Shown: one piece after another, positions 44,346-51,154 of the stretch
Layout of the letters: each line of letters starts with the position of its first letter
Numbering within the stretch: position 1 is the stretch's first letter
From: Calothrix sp. CSU_2_0
GTDB taxonomy: Bacteria; Cyanobacteriota; Cyanobacteriia; Cyanobacteriales; Nostocaceae
Assembly: GCA_012034595.1 (NCBI GenBank)
Contig: JAAUPE010000041.1
Coordinates: 1 to 51,154 of the forward strand
DNA length: 51,154 nt
Direction of reading: 5' to 3'
Notes under the pieces: model-generated
What the model was told of the DNA's origin: nothing
Database searches by the model: none
What the model saw: the letters and a program-made list of their open reading frames with translations, nothing else
Made by a program: the position numbers and the translations under genes

Positions 44346-45068
44346 TTGACTTCAACTTGGAGATTTATACCTTTACTCGAAGCATCTGGTAATATGCAGA
44401 TGGCGATCGATAAATGGTTACTCGAACAACATCTTGCGGGTAAGCATCCTCACACTTTACGATTTTATACATGGATGCCAGCAGCAATTTCTCTGGGATT
44501 TCATCAACATAAATATCCCGAAAGCTGGCAAAATATTTCTTGGCAAGGAAGAAAATTGGATTTAGTCAAACGTCCAACTGGTGGTAGGGCAGTTTTACAC
44601 CAAGGTGATTTGACTTACTCTGTGGTAACATCTGGACTTAGCAATAGTCGGATGCAAGCTTATCGGGAAATTTGCGAATTTTTGATTGCTGGATGGAACC
44701 AATTAGGGATAAATTTAGATTATGGAACAGCAGGAAGAGGTTATATCCATAATCCTAATTGCTTTGGTACTGCAACAAGCGCGGATTTAGTTACCAATGA
44801 AGGTTATAAGTTAATTGGTAGCGCACAGTTACGCAAGGATAATGTTATTTTGCAACATGGTTCAATGCGTTTACAACCAGATGCAGCACTGTTTTCGCAG
44901 GTATTTGGGGAAGATTTTTTGACGACAGAAGTTTTTAAAAACCTCAATTTTGACACTATTATTAATGTTTTAATCGCTGCTGCTAGGGATTGTTTTAATA
45001 TCGAATTTGAGATTAAACCATTAACAGAAGATGAATGGAAAATTATTGTAGGGGTTAACGGCTGTTAA
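44346..45068 (+). CDS. Lipoate-protein ligase/octanoyltransferase-family protein
   Basis: About 240 residues from TTG at 44346; a TTG at 44307 would add 13 residues encoded by a repeat tract, so I prefer the later start. LplA/LipM/BPL fold: RRTGGRAVLHQ-like segment (here VKRPTGGRAVLHQGDLTYSV), a Cys in NPNCFGTATSADLVTNEGYK that sits where the LipM octanoyl-thioester cysteine lies, and KLIGSAQLRKDNVILQHGSM with the lysine. It would attach or transfer octanoyl or lipoyl groups to carrier domains. TTG starts here lack a clear ribosome site. The stop codon lies in a hairpin. Confidence 0.82.
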   Translation: MTSTWRFIPLLEASGNMQMAIDKWLLEQHLAGKHPHTLRFYTWMPAAISLGFHQHKYPESWQNISWQGRKLDLVKRPTGGRAVLHQGDLTYSVVTSGLSNSRMQAYREICEFLIAGWNQLGINLDYGTAGRGYIHNPNCFGTATSADLVTNEGYKLIGSAQLRKDNVILQHGSMRLQPDAALFSQVFGEDFLTTEVFKNLNFDTIINVLIAAARDCFNIEFEIKPLTEDEWKIIVGVNGC

Positions 45069-45071
45069 CCC
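45052..45071. repeat. Inverted repeat spanning a stop codon
   Basis: GGGTTAAC-GGCT-GTTAACCC: perfect 8-bp stem; the TAA of the lipoate ligase-like gene (45066-45068) lies in the right arm. No T-run follows. Confidence 0.6.
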
Positions 45072-45128
45072 TCATGGTTATATTATATAATTTGATATTA
45101 TATGATTTGATATTATTTAATTTGATTT

Positions 45129-45719
45129 TTAAAGTTTCAAATACCCATCTTTAACAAAACCATCAATTAATTGTTGTATATAACCCCATAATTCTGGTGT
45201 ACCTTGTTCAACTGCTGCCATGCGTTTCATTACTTGACTGCGATTAATATCATGAATTTTCCAAGTACCACCTTTTGTTGCACCATTATGCAAGAAAGGT
45301 TGAATCCTGTCTAATGCTGTGGCAAATTTCGATGTTGGTGTATCTTGTGATTCAAATTCTTCCCAAATCTCCCTTAATTCGCTTTCTAAATCATTTGGTA
45401 AAAGTCCAAATATACGATTCGCTGCTGCTATTTCGCGTTCAGATTTACTCAAATATCCTTGGGTATCATAACAGAAAGTATCACCTGCATCAATTTCGAC
45501 TAAATCGTGAATTAATAGCATTTTTATCGCACAAAATATATCCGTTTCTTCTGGTGCATATTCTGCTAATACCATAGCCATAATTGCAATATGCCAAGAA
45601 TGTTCAGCCGTGTTTTCTCGACGCGAACCATCGGTAAGTAATGTCTGCCGAAGGATGTGTTTTAGTTTATCTATTTCCAGGATAAATTGGATTTGTTGAG
45701 CAAGTCGATTATTTTCCAT
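45129..45719 (-). CDS. HD-domain hydrolase (YfbR/HDDC2-like)
   Basis: 196 residues with the metal-binding HD pattern: TAEHSWHIAIMAMVLAEYA (histidines), LLIHDLVEIDAGD (HD), and an aspartate in ALDRIQPFLHN. The layout matches 5'-deoxynucleotidase YfbR and human HDDC2-type proteins, which remove the phosphate from dNMPs. The substrate here is inferred only from the family. ATG start. The retropepsin-like gene lies 26 bases upstream on the same strand, so they may be co-transcribed. Confidence 0.9.
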   Translation of the reverse strand: MENNRLAQQIQFILEIDKLKHILRQTLLTDGSRRENTAEHSWHIAIMAMVLAEYAPEETDIFCAIKMLLIHDLVEIDAGDTFCYDTQGYLSKSEREIAAANRIFGLLPNDLESELREIWEEFESQDTPTSKFATALDRIQPFLHNGATKGGTWKIHDINRSQVMKRMAAVEQGTPELWGYIQQLIDGFVKDGYLKL

Positions 45720-45745
45720 TAGATTATTTAATTAGAAAAACTTGA

Positions 45746-46201
45746 TTATAAAACCATCAAATAAGTATCTTTCCCTTCCACTGGTAATACTCTTAATTTT
45801 TGATTTTGTAAATCTGGTTCTAACCCTAAATCTTCCAAAGGGATTAATCCCAATAAAGGTTCTGAATCTTCTGGTAATTCAATACAATTAAAAGTTCCTT
45901 CTCTTCCCTCAACAGAAAGATTTAACATCTTAAAAATACGAACTTTTTGAATTCCAATTGCTATTTTTACGTCTACTTCTCCTTGAAGTGGTAATCCCAA
46001 GTCACTAATAATATTAGCAGGTAAGCATAATCTAGTTGCACCTGTATCAACTAAAACATCATGTAAAGTTATTGAACGAATTTGTTCTGCTGGGATAAAT
46101 CCTCTTTCAGCAAGAGTTTGGTCTATTTGACTAGTAACAGTGATTGTAGTAGTAACTTTTCCCATTTTTTGACTATTATTTTGAGTATTAGTAGATGTCA
46201 T
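45746..46201 (-). CDS. Retropepsin-like aspartic protease
   Basis: 151 residues from the ATG at 46201, chosen because AGGAGA lies 7 bases upstream; the frame continues to 46261 without a ribosome site. Single-domain clan AA protease: HDVLVDTGATRLCLPANIIS holds the DTGA active-site loop, followed by LPLQGEVDVKIAIGIQKVRI and LLGLIPLEDLGLEPDLQNQK, the second hydrophobic-hydrophobic-Gly (LLGLIPL) element. It is expected to work as a dimer. Similar short proteases are common in cyanobacteria, often with other toxin-antitoxin-like genes; none recognised here. Confidence 0.85.
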   Translation of the reverse strand: MTSTNTQNNSQKMGKVTTTITVTSQIDQTLAERGFIPAEQIRSITLHDVLVDTGATRLCLPANIISDLGLPLQGEVDVKIAIGIQKVRIFKMLNLSVEGREGTFNCIELPEDSEPLLGLIPLEDLGLEPDLQNQKLRVLPVEGKDTYLMVL

Positions 46202-46493
46202 TGTATTTTCTCCTGAGTCTAGGGATTTATTTATAGCGATTCTCAAGCAGATGAAGTACATCTAATTTTTCTCAGGCTTAAAAATAGAAGTATATAGGTT
46301 TAATTCTGTACTTCACTAGACTGGTAAACGCTATATTTATTTAGTTCTGTAATATTAGGGCTAAATATATTTTAAGTTTTACTGAGATTTTTTTATTTAT
46401 CATATATTAGTTTTCCATAATTCGTAAAACAGTTAACTCATATCTGCCAATATCCCTGAATTCTAGAAGAAGACAGGGATATAATAAAGACAA

Positions 46494-47689
46494 TTAATCT
46501 TTAGTTGATTTAGCAAGAGCAGCTAATTGTAAACCCGATGGATAAACCCCATCCTGCTTAATTTGCTTAATTTCCACATCACTGATTCGCAACTTTAATT
46601 TTTTGCCAATATTTTCACAATATCACCCTTATCAATTACACCAGAAACTGCATCAGCAGGTGATAATACGGTGACACGAATTAATTGTTCATTTTCAATT
46701 TTATTAATAACTTCTACTAAAGTACTTGTTTCTCTCACTGTAGGGATTTCAGATAAAGGATGTACTAAACTTTGCACAGTTTTTGTTTCCCAATCGCTGC
46801 GTTCAATTTGTCGCAAATCATCAACAGAAACTATCCCTTGATAACGTCCATCAGCTTCTGCAAAATAAACTTGGGAAGTCGAACTTTCCAATAAATACAA
46901 ATCAGCAAATGCTCGTAATGTTTGGTTCGCATCAACTACTCGAAAATCCCGTGTCATTGCTTCCGCAACAGTGGTTTCCAGTAACGTTTCTTGCAAACTC
47001 GTAACCCGCAGATAATTTGTGGCATTACGAATCCCAAACCATCCCAATAAAGCGATCCATAAACCCGTACCCAAATCGCTCGTGAAAAAATCAACAGCTA
47101 AACCCAATGCGATCGCAGTATATCCCAAAACTTGACCTGCTCTTGCTGCACCTCGTACCGCTTTAAATCGGTTTCCTGTCGCTTTCCATATAGCTGCTTT
47201 TAATACCTGCCCACCATCTAAAGGTAAACCAGGAATTAAATTAAATAGCGCCAAAACTAGATTAATTCGAGCTAAATCAGCCAGAACAATACTTGCTGGT
47301 GTATTTGTAGACAGTATATTTAATGATAAAGTCAGTAAAACAAATAACCCAATACTGACAAGAGGACCTGCGATCGCAACTTGAAATGCTTTACCTGGAG
47401 TTTTTGACTCTTCCTCAATGGCAGCAATTCCCCCAAATAAAAACAATGTAATCGAATTTACCTTAATTCCTTGGGATTTTGCGGCTAAACTGTGTCCCAA
47501 CTCGTGCAGCAACACCGAACTAAACAACAGCAACGACATTGCTACAGCACCACTCCAAGCAAGTACAGTTCCCCACTCTTGGTAAGCAAAGCCAAAATTC
47601 AGAGTTGACAGTGCAAAAATTAGAAACCACAAAGGGTCTAAAAATAGCGGGATTCCAAATAACGATCCGATTCTCAAATTTGTTTGCAT
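46494..47689 (-). CDS. Site-2 protease family protein with CBS domains (one-base frameshift near the end)
   Basis: Intramembrane zinc metalloprotease of the RseP/SpoIVFB type. Residues 1-364 read in one frame: HELGH metal motif at 62-66 (VLLHELGHSLAAK), the second site NLIPGLPLDGG (150-160) with an aspartate ligand, six or so membrane segments, and a C-terminal CBS pair about 240-362. The frame ends at 46595 after KILAKN. One extra A in the A6 run at 46599-46604 (T6 on the plus strand) continues it as KLKLRISDVEIKQIKQDGVY then PSGLQLAALAKSTKD, the tail I recall from family members, giving about 398 residues. So the true end is probably 46494. Confidence 0.85.
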
Positions 47690-47877
47690 TATTACATTCC
47701 TAGAATCAATATTACTAACAGTACTTAAAATGTATCTTATGTAATTATTTGCTCATGTTTTTACTTAGCAACCATCCAGACAATATTAGGCTTTAGATGA
47801 CTCCTATCTCTAGGATAGACAATTAACATCACTTTATAGACATCCTATAAGGATGAAAAAGGATTCCCAAAATAATT

Positions 47878-47905
47878 GTAGAGACGCACCATAGCACGTC
47901 TCTAC
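47878..47905. repeat. GTAGAGACG inverted repeat
   Basis: GTAGAGACG-N10-CGTCTCTAC, a perfect 9-bp stem between the site-2 protease and the psaK-like gene. It belongs to the same GTAGAGACGT/ACGTCTCTAC type that appears inside the element at 12432-12534. Confidence 0.7.
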
Positions 47906-47928
47906 ATAAAATCCAAAATTAATTTTAT

Positions 47929-48225
47929 TTACAAAACTCCCAAATTAGTCAAGCCTAAAACCGCACCAATTCCAATCAAATGTCCAGCACACATTGCGGC
48001 AAGAAATGTCCCAACGCTGGGATTATTGAATAAAGAGGGAAAAGGTAAAGGCATCTTAGAACCGACATGAGGTTTCTTAATAGTATGGGGGATAATAAAA
48101 AGGCACAATAAACATGCACCAATAATAATAGGAGTTCCCGTCCAATCCCAACCCGTGCCAGTATTAGGTACTGTTGGTTGCAATGTTAGTAAAATTGATT
48201 TTACTGGTGTAATTAGCGAAAACAT
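47929..48225 (-). CDS. psaK: PsaK-like photosystem I subunit, variant 1
   Basis: 98 residues, two predicted membrane helices: [20 protein letters not shown] and [20 protein letters not shown]. The second helix carries the GHLxGIGxVLGL motif of PsaK, the PSI edge subunit, which binds chlorophyll and docks antenna. The loop [17 protein letters not shown] replaces the usual PsaK loop, and the N-terminus is longer. Start ATG with AGGAG ten bases upstream. It is followed downstream, on the same strand, by nothing before the site-2 protease, and a second PsaK-like gene lies upstream, so a tandem duplication with divergence is likely. Function beyond PSI is inference. Confidence 0.85.
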   Translation of the reverse strand: MFSLITPVKSILLTLQPTVPNTGTGWDWTGTPIIIGACLLCLFIIPHTIKKPHVGSKMPLPFPSLFNNPSVGTFLAAMCAGHLIGIGAVLGLTNLGVL

Positions 48226-48355
48226 AATTATTGATTCTCCTGCATAAATTTATCCTCATGCTCGTTGGAATCAATGCTTTGAATCCTCCCCCCTCGGGAA
48301 GGATATTATTCCCCCAGAAGTTATAATTACAACTACCAGAAAAAACTTGCGATCG

Positions 48356-48610
48356 CTAAATCTTACCGAGAATATTATAAAGCCCCAAAACAACACCAAT
48401 ACCGAGAATATGACCGAAACACATTGCACCAATAAATGTGGTAATGCTAATAGGGAATAGAGGCATTTTAGTACCAACCATTGGTTTACTGACTCTAAAG
48501 GTTAGTAAGAGTGCCAAAAACGAACAACCACTAATAATAATTCCCACAGTTGGATTCCAAGCATGTGCTGCGGTGACATTCGCAATTGCCAAGAACAATG
48601 AAGAGTTCAA
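48356..48610 (-). CDS. psaK: PsaK-like photosystem I subunit, variant 2
   Basis: 84 residues with two membrane helices. WNPTVGIIISGCSFLALLLT is close to canonical PsaK's WSPTVGIIM, and IGAMCFGHILGIGVVLGLYN is the second helix with the GHILGxGxVLGL motif. The loop GTKMPLFPIS is the short form of variant 1's loop, showing the two are sister copies. The TTG start at 48610 is chosen because AGGAG lies 8 bases upstream. Upstream of variant 1 by 130 bases on the same strand. These resemble the extra divergent psaK genes of Nostoc sp. PCC 7120, as remembered. Confidence 0.87.
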   Translation of the reverse strand: MNSSLFLAIANVTAAHAWNPTVGIIISGCSFLALLLTFRVSKPMVGTKMPLFPISITTFIGAMCFGHILGIGVVLGLYNILGKI

Positions 48611-48639
48611 TTGTCTATCTCCTAAAAGAAAGAATTAAA

Positions 48640-48800
48640 GTACTAGTAATTAGGAATTATGAGTTAGGAGTTAGGAGTTAGGAATTAAAAGTTAGGAGTA
48701 ATTAAATTTAGTTTCAGCTTACTTCCTTAATTCTTCTGACTCCTGCCTTCTCCCTTCTAACTCCTGACTTCTGCCTTCTGACTCCTGCCCCCTGCCTTCT
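48640..48800. repeat. Short tandem repeat field (TTAGGAG and CTCCTGC)
   Basis: About 160 bases of GAGTTAG units followed by CTGCCTTCT/CTGACTC units, between psaK and trpF. Confidence 0.8.
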
Positions 48801-48897
48801 AAAAAAAATTATAGAATTTTATTTCCAGAACCTACAATGATTCTAATTAATTTATAATTGCTGTATTTACCTTTACAATTTATCTAATTTTAAACCT

Positions 48898-49568
48898 ATG
48901 CGAATTAAGATTTGTGGAATTAAGCATTTAGAACAAGGTCAAGCGATCGCATCTCATGGAGCAACTGCTTTAGGTTTTATCTGCGTACCGAATTCACCTC
49001 GCTATGTTACTGCCGAACAAATCAAGTTAATAGTAGATGGATTACCAGATAGCATTGATAAAATAGGTGTTTTTGCAAATGAATCAATAGAACAAATAGT
49101 CTTTATTTCTCAGACTTCTGGCTTGACAGGTGTGCAATTACATGCTGATGAATCACCAGATTTTGTCAAGAATTACGCCAAGAATTAACTAAAAAAATAT
49201 TAACAAAAGCATCAAAAATAGAAATAATTAAAGCTTTGAGAATACGTAATATTAATGATTTAGAAAATGCTGTAATTTATACAAATTATGTTGATACCTT
49301 GTTACTTGATGCATATCATCCACAACAATTAGGAGGAACAGGTCTAACTTTAGATTGGAATTTGCTAAAAGAATTTAATCCCGGTTGTCCTTGGTTTTTA
49401 GCAGGAGGATTAACACCAGATAATATTATTGATGCATTAAACCAGGTTAAACCCGATGGAATTGATTTATCAAGCGGTGTCGAAATCGCACCAGGAAATA
49501 AAGATTTAAAGAAAGTGGCAAAGTTATTTGCAAGAATAGGGGCATGGGGGATAGGGGATGGGGCATAG
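48898..49568 (+). CDS. trpF: Phosphoribosylanthranilate isomerase (one-base frameshift)
   Basis: TIM-barrel enzyme for the third step of tryptophan synthesis, converting PRA to CdRP. Residues 1-96 read [20 protein letters not shown]...[13 protein letters not shown], with the catalytic cysteine in KICGI. The frame then breaks at the T4 run 49161-49164; with five T's it continues [20 protein letters not shown], then [35 protein letters not shown] (active-site aspartate) and [17 protein letters not shown]. The corrected length is about 223 residues, normal for TrpF. The last residues (GAWGIGDGA) come from GGGGCATGGGGGATAGGGG repeat DNA. A sequencing error is likely. Confidence 0.92.
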
Positions 49569-49603
49569 GTTAAAAATAATAGATATTGGGAATATACAAT
49601 CCT

Positions 49604-49652
49604 TTTTGCCCATTGCCCATTGCCCATTGCCCATTGCCCATTGCCCATTATC
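49604..49652. repeat. Short tandem repeat tract (TTGCCCA)
   Basis: Seven CATTGCC units between the ends of trpF and folE, which are convergent. Confidence 0.9.
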
Positions 49653-49656
49653 CAAT

Positions 49657-50365
49657 TTAGAAAAATGCCGCTTGATGACGAATTAAACTAAAAAATTCTT
49701 CGCGGGTTTTTTGGTCTTCTTGGAATACACCAACCATTGCACTAGTAACCGTCCAAGAACCGGGTTTTTGTACACCACGCATTGCCATGCACATATGGAC
49801 ACCTTCCATGACCACTGCTACACCTTGGGGTTCGAGAATGGTTTGAATTGCTTCGGCAACTTGACGAGTAAGACGTTCTTGGACTTGCAAACGACGGGAA
49901 TACATTTCCACAATGCGGGCAAGCTTGCTCAAACCGACAACTTTTTGGTTGGGGATATAAGCGACGTGTGCTTTACCCATAAATGGCAACATGTGGTGTT
50001 CGCACAAACTAAAAAAAGTTGATATCGCGAACCAATACCATTTCGTTATGACCTTCGTCAAATATTGCACCGTTAACTAGGTCTTCCAAAGATTGACTGT
50101 AACCACTAGTCAGAAATCGCATGGCTTCTGCTACCCGCTTTGGTGTTTTGAGTAACCCTTCTCTTTCGGGATCTTCTCCAACTCCTAAAAGCATTGTTCT
50201 GACAGCATCCTTCATTTGCTCCATGTCTTCCTCTGAGGGAGGATGTAAACTAGGTTGCGAGCCAGCTTTAGTATTGCGGTCTGGTCTGGGATTTACGGCA
50301 TCTTCTAAGTTCGTAATCAGAGGAGATTGAGAAGCATTGGAACCGTTAGAACTAGCAATAGTCAT
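49657..50365 (-). CDS. folE: GTP cyclohydrolase I (one-base frameshift)
   Basis: First enzyme of tetrahydrofolate and pterin synthesis, GTP to dihydroneopterin triphosphate. Start ATG at 50365 ([10 protein letters not shown]); a longer frame exists upstream. The N-terminal half ends VLVRDINFF. The A7 run at 50011-50017 (T7 in the gene) would need to be six to continue [20 protein letters not shown], the zinc-binding CEHH, then [36 protein letters not shown] and [16 protein letters not shown]. Corrected length about 235 residues, normal for the family. An essential gene with one base too many in a homopolymer is most likely a sequencing error. Confidence 0.94.
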
Positions 50366-50638
50366 GATGTCAGTCTTAATTAAAATGGGGGCGAATGAGT
50401 AATAAATCAAGGTGTGAGCAATTACAATTTACAGTGACGAGATAATCCGCAATGAGAGTGAATATTGTATCCATTCAACCCATAGCAGACCACGTAAATA
50501 ACCCTGGTATCAAACTGATAAAAGTAGTTGATTGGGGAATAATCACGTATCGCGAATTAGTAATTGTGCTATTAATTGTGAATTATTGTCGTGACTGGTA
50601 ATTGATGACCAATCGAAGAATAGTTGACAACTGATAAT

Positions 50639-51154
50639 TTATAAAACCCCAGCACTAGGCATTAAAATTAATTCATCAACAACAGCTTGTCTTGGTAGTA
50701 ATGCGGTGTGGAGAATCGATTGAGCAACAATTTCTGGTGTAAGCATATTTGAACGGTCAAATCGGCATTTACGGTTTCTGAATCCCAAAGTTCTGTATTT
50801 ACTGCACCGGGACAGACGGCTGTTACACGAATTCCATTATTGCGTTCTTCTTGAGCGAGGGCTTGAGAAAGGGCAATTACACCTGCTTTGCTAACGCTGT
50901 AGGCTCCCCAGTTAGCAAATGCCTGTTTGCCCGCAATGGAAGCTACATTAATAATTGTGCCTGTTTTTTGTTCGCGCATCGAGGGTAAAATTCCCTTAAT
51001 ACATTCAAATACGCTGGTAAGATTCAAATCGATTACTTTTTGCCAGTCAGATAAAGATGTTTGGCTCAATGTGGCGGTATAACCCATACCAGCATTGTTA
51101 ACAAGAATATCTATTTTACCAAAGTCTAATGCTACTTGATATATCTGTTCTTGG
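50639..51154 (-). CDS. Short-chain dehydrogenase/reductase, 5' cut by window, frameshift
   Basis: Rossmann-fold SDR oxidoreductase. The window begins inside it: QVALDFGKIDILVNNAGMGY with NNAG, then NLTSVFECIKGILPSMREQK, GTIINVASIAGKQAFANWGA with the catalytic serine, and the YSVSK motif (tyrosine and lysine), PGAVNTELWD. The frame then breaks at 50759-50761 (AAA, four A's expected on the plus strand). In the neighbouring frame it continues NADFDRSNMLTPEIVAQSIL, then HTALLPRQAVVDELILMPSA, GVL and a TAA at 50639-50641. Cofactor NAD(P) is inferred from the family; the substrate is unknown. The glycine-rich N-terminus lies beyond the window. Confidence 0.9.

Noticed and set aside
1-51154. tRNA or rRNA genes
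   Set aside because: No TpsiC-like GGTTCGAATCC blocks with matching acceptor stems and no rRNA segments were found on either strand by eye.

Overview
The window is a chromosome segment from a filamentous, probably heterocyst-forming cyanobacterium of the Nostocales (Calothrix/Rivularia/Nostoc-like). Evidence: many HIP1 octamers (GCGATCGC), long heptanucleotide repeat tracts (TTAGGAG, TGCCCAA, TTCCTGA and similar) between genes, hairpin-rich interspersed repeats, a DevC-type exporter permease, PsaK paralogues, and the cyanobacterial CO2-uptake NDH-1 genes ndhF3-ndhD3-cupA. Genes are mostly short operons or singletons on both strands, separated by AT-rich, repeat-filled intergenic DNA.

Layout. 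0-10 kb: 3' part of rpsD, then moaA, rsmH and argD on the minus strand, a 2TM potassium channel with an RCK domain, an orphan devC-like permease, an MMADHC-like protein, a small conserved protein and an exbB-exbD pair. 10-18 kb: a repeat-interrupted membrane-protein pseudogene, a CruP/CruA-type flavoprotein, then a surface-polysaccharide block (GT4 glycosyltransferase, Wzm and Wzt ABC exporter halves, GT2 glycosyltransferase). 18-24 kb: a 55-residue membrane protein and the CO2-uptake operon ndhF3-ndhD3-cupA, whose products should form the NDH-1MS complex, ending convergently against a GNAT gene. 24-26 kb: an IS200/IS605-type element with tnpB, a divergent 44-residue ribbon-helix-helix-like gene and a palindrome between them that looks like an operator. 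26-37 kb: tandem-domain histidine phosphatase, dihydroorotase-like protein lacking metal ligands, truncated restriction-subunit-like gene, CrtISO-like oxidoreductase, an MCE/Mla lipid-transport pair (ATPase and MlaD-like), Uma2 nuclease, cyclophilin and a small secreted protein. 37-43 kb: a WD40 protein with a large unrecognised N-terminal region, convergent with a TPR-CHAT (caspase-like) protein, with a candidate small RNA between them. 43-51 kb: YbjN-like protein, lipoate ligase-like protein, HD hydrolase, retropepsin-like protein, site-2 protease with CBS domains, two divergent psaK genes, trpF, folE and an SDR oxidoreductase cut by the window end.

Sequence quality: six conserved genes (rpsD, cupA, the site-2 protease, trpF, folE, the SDR) each carry one single-base length change, in or beside a homopolymer run in at least five of them, that breaks an otherwise intact reading frame. 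Four of the six lie in the last 5 kb. Sequencing or assembly error is the simplest explanation. I annotate these as whole genes with the repair point stated.

The best candidates for something little described are the tnpB/RHH divergent pair with its palindromic operator, the WD40/CHAT convergent pair with an unknown domain and an intergenic RNA candidate, the tandem PsaK variants, and repeat elements that have entered coding sequences. No tRNA, rRNA or CRISPR array was recognised.
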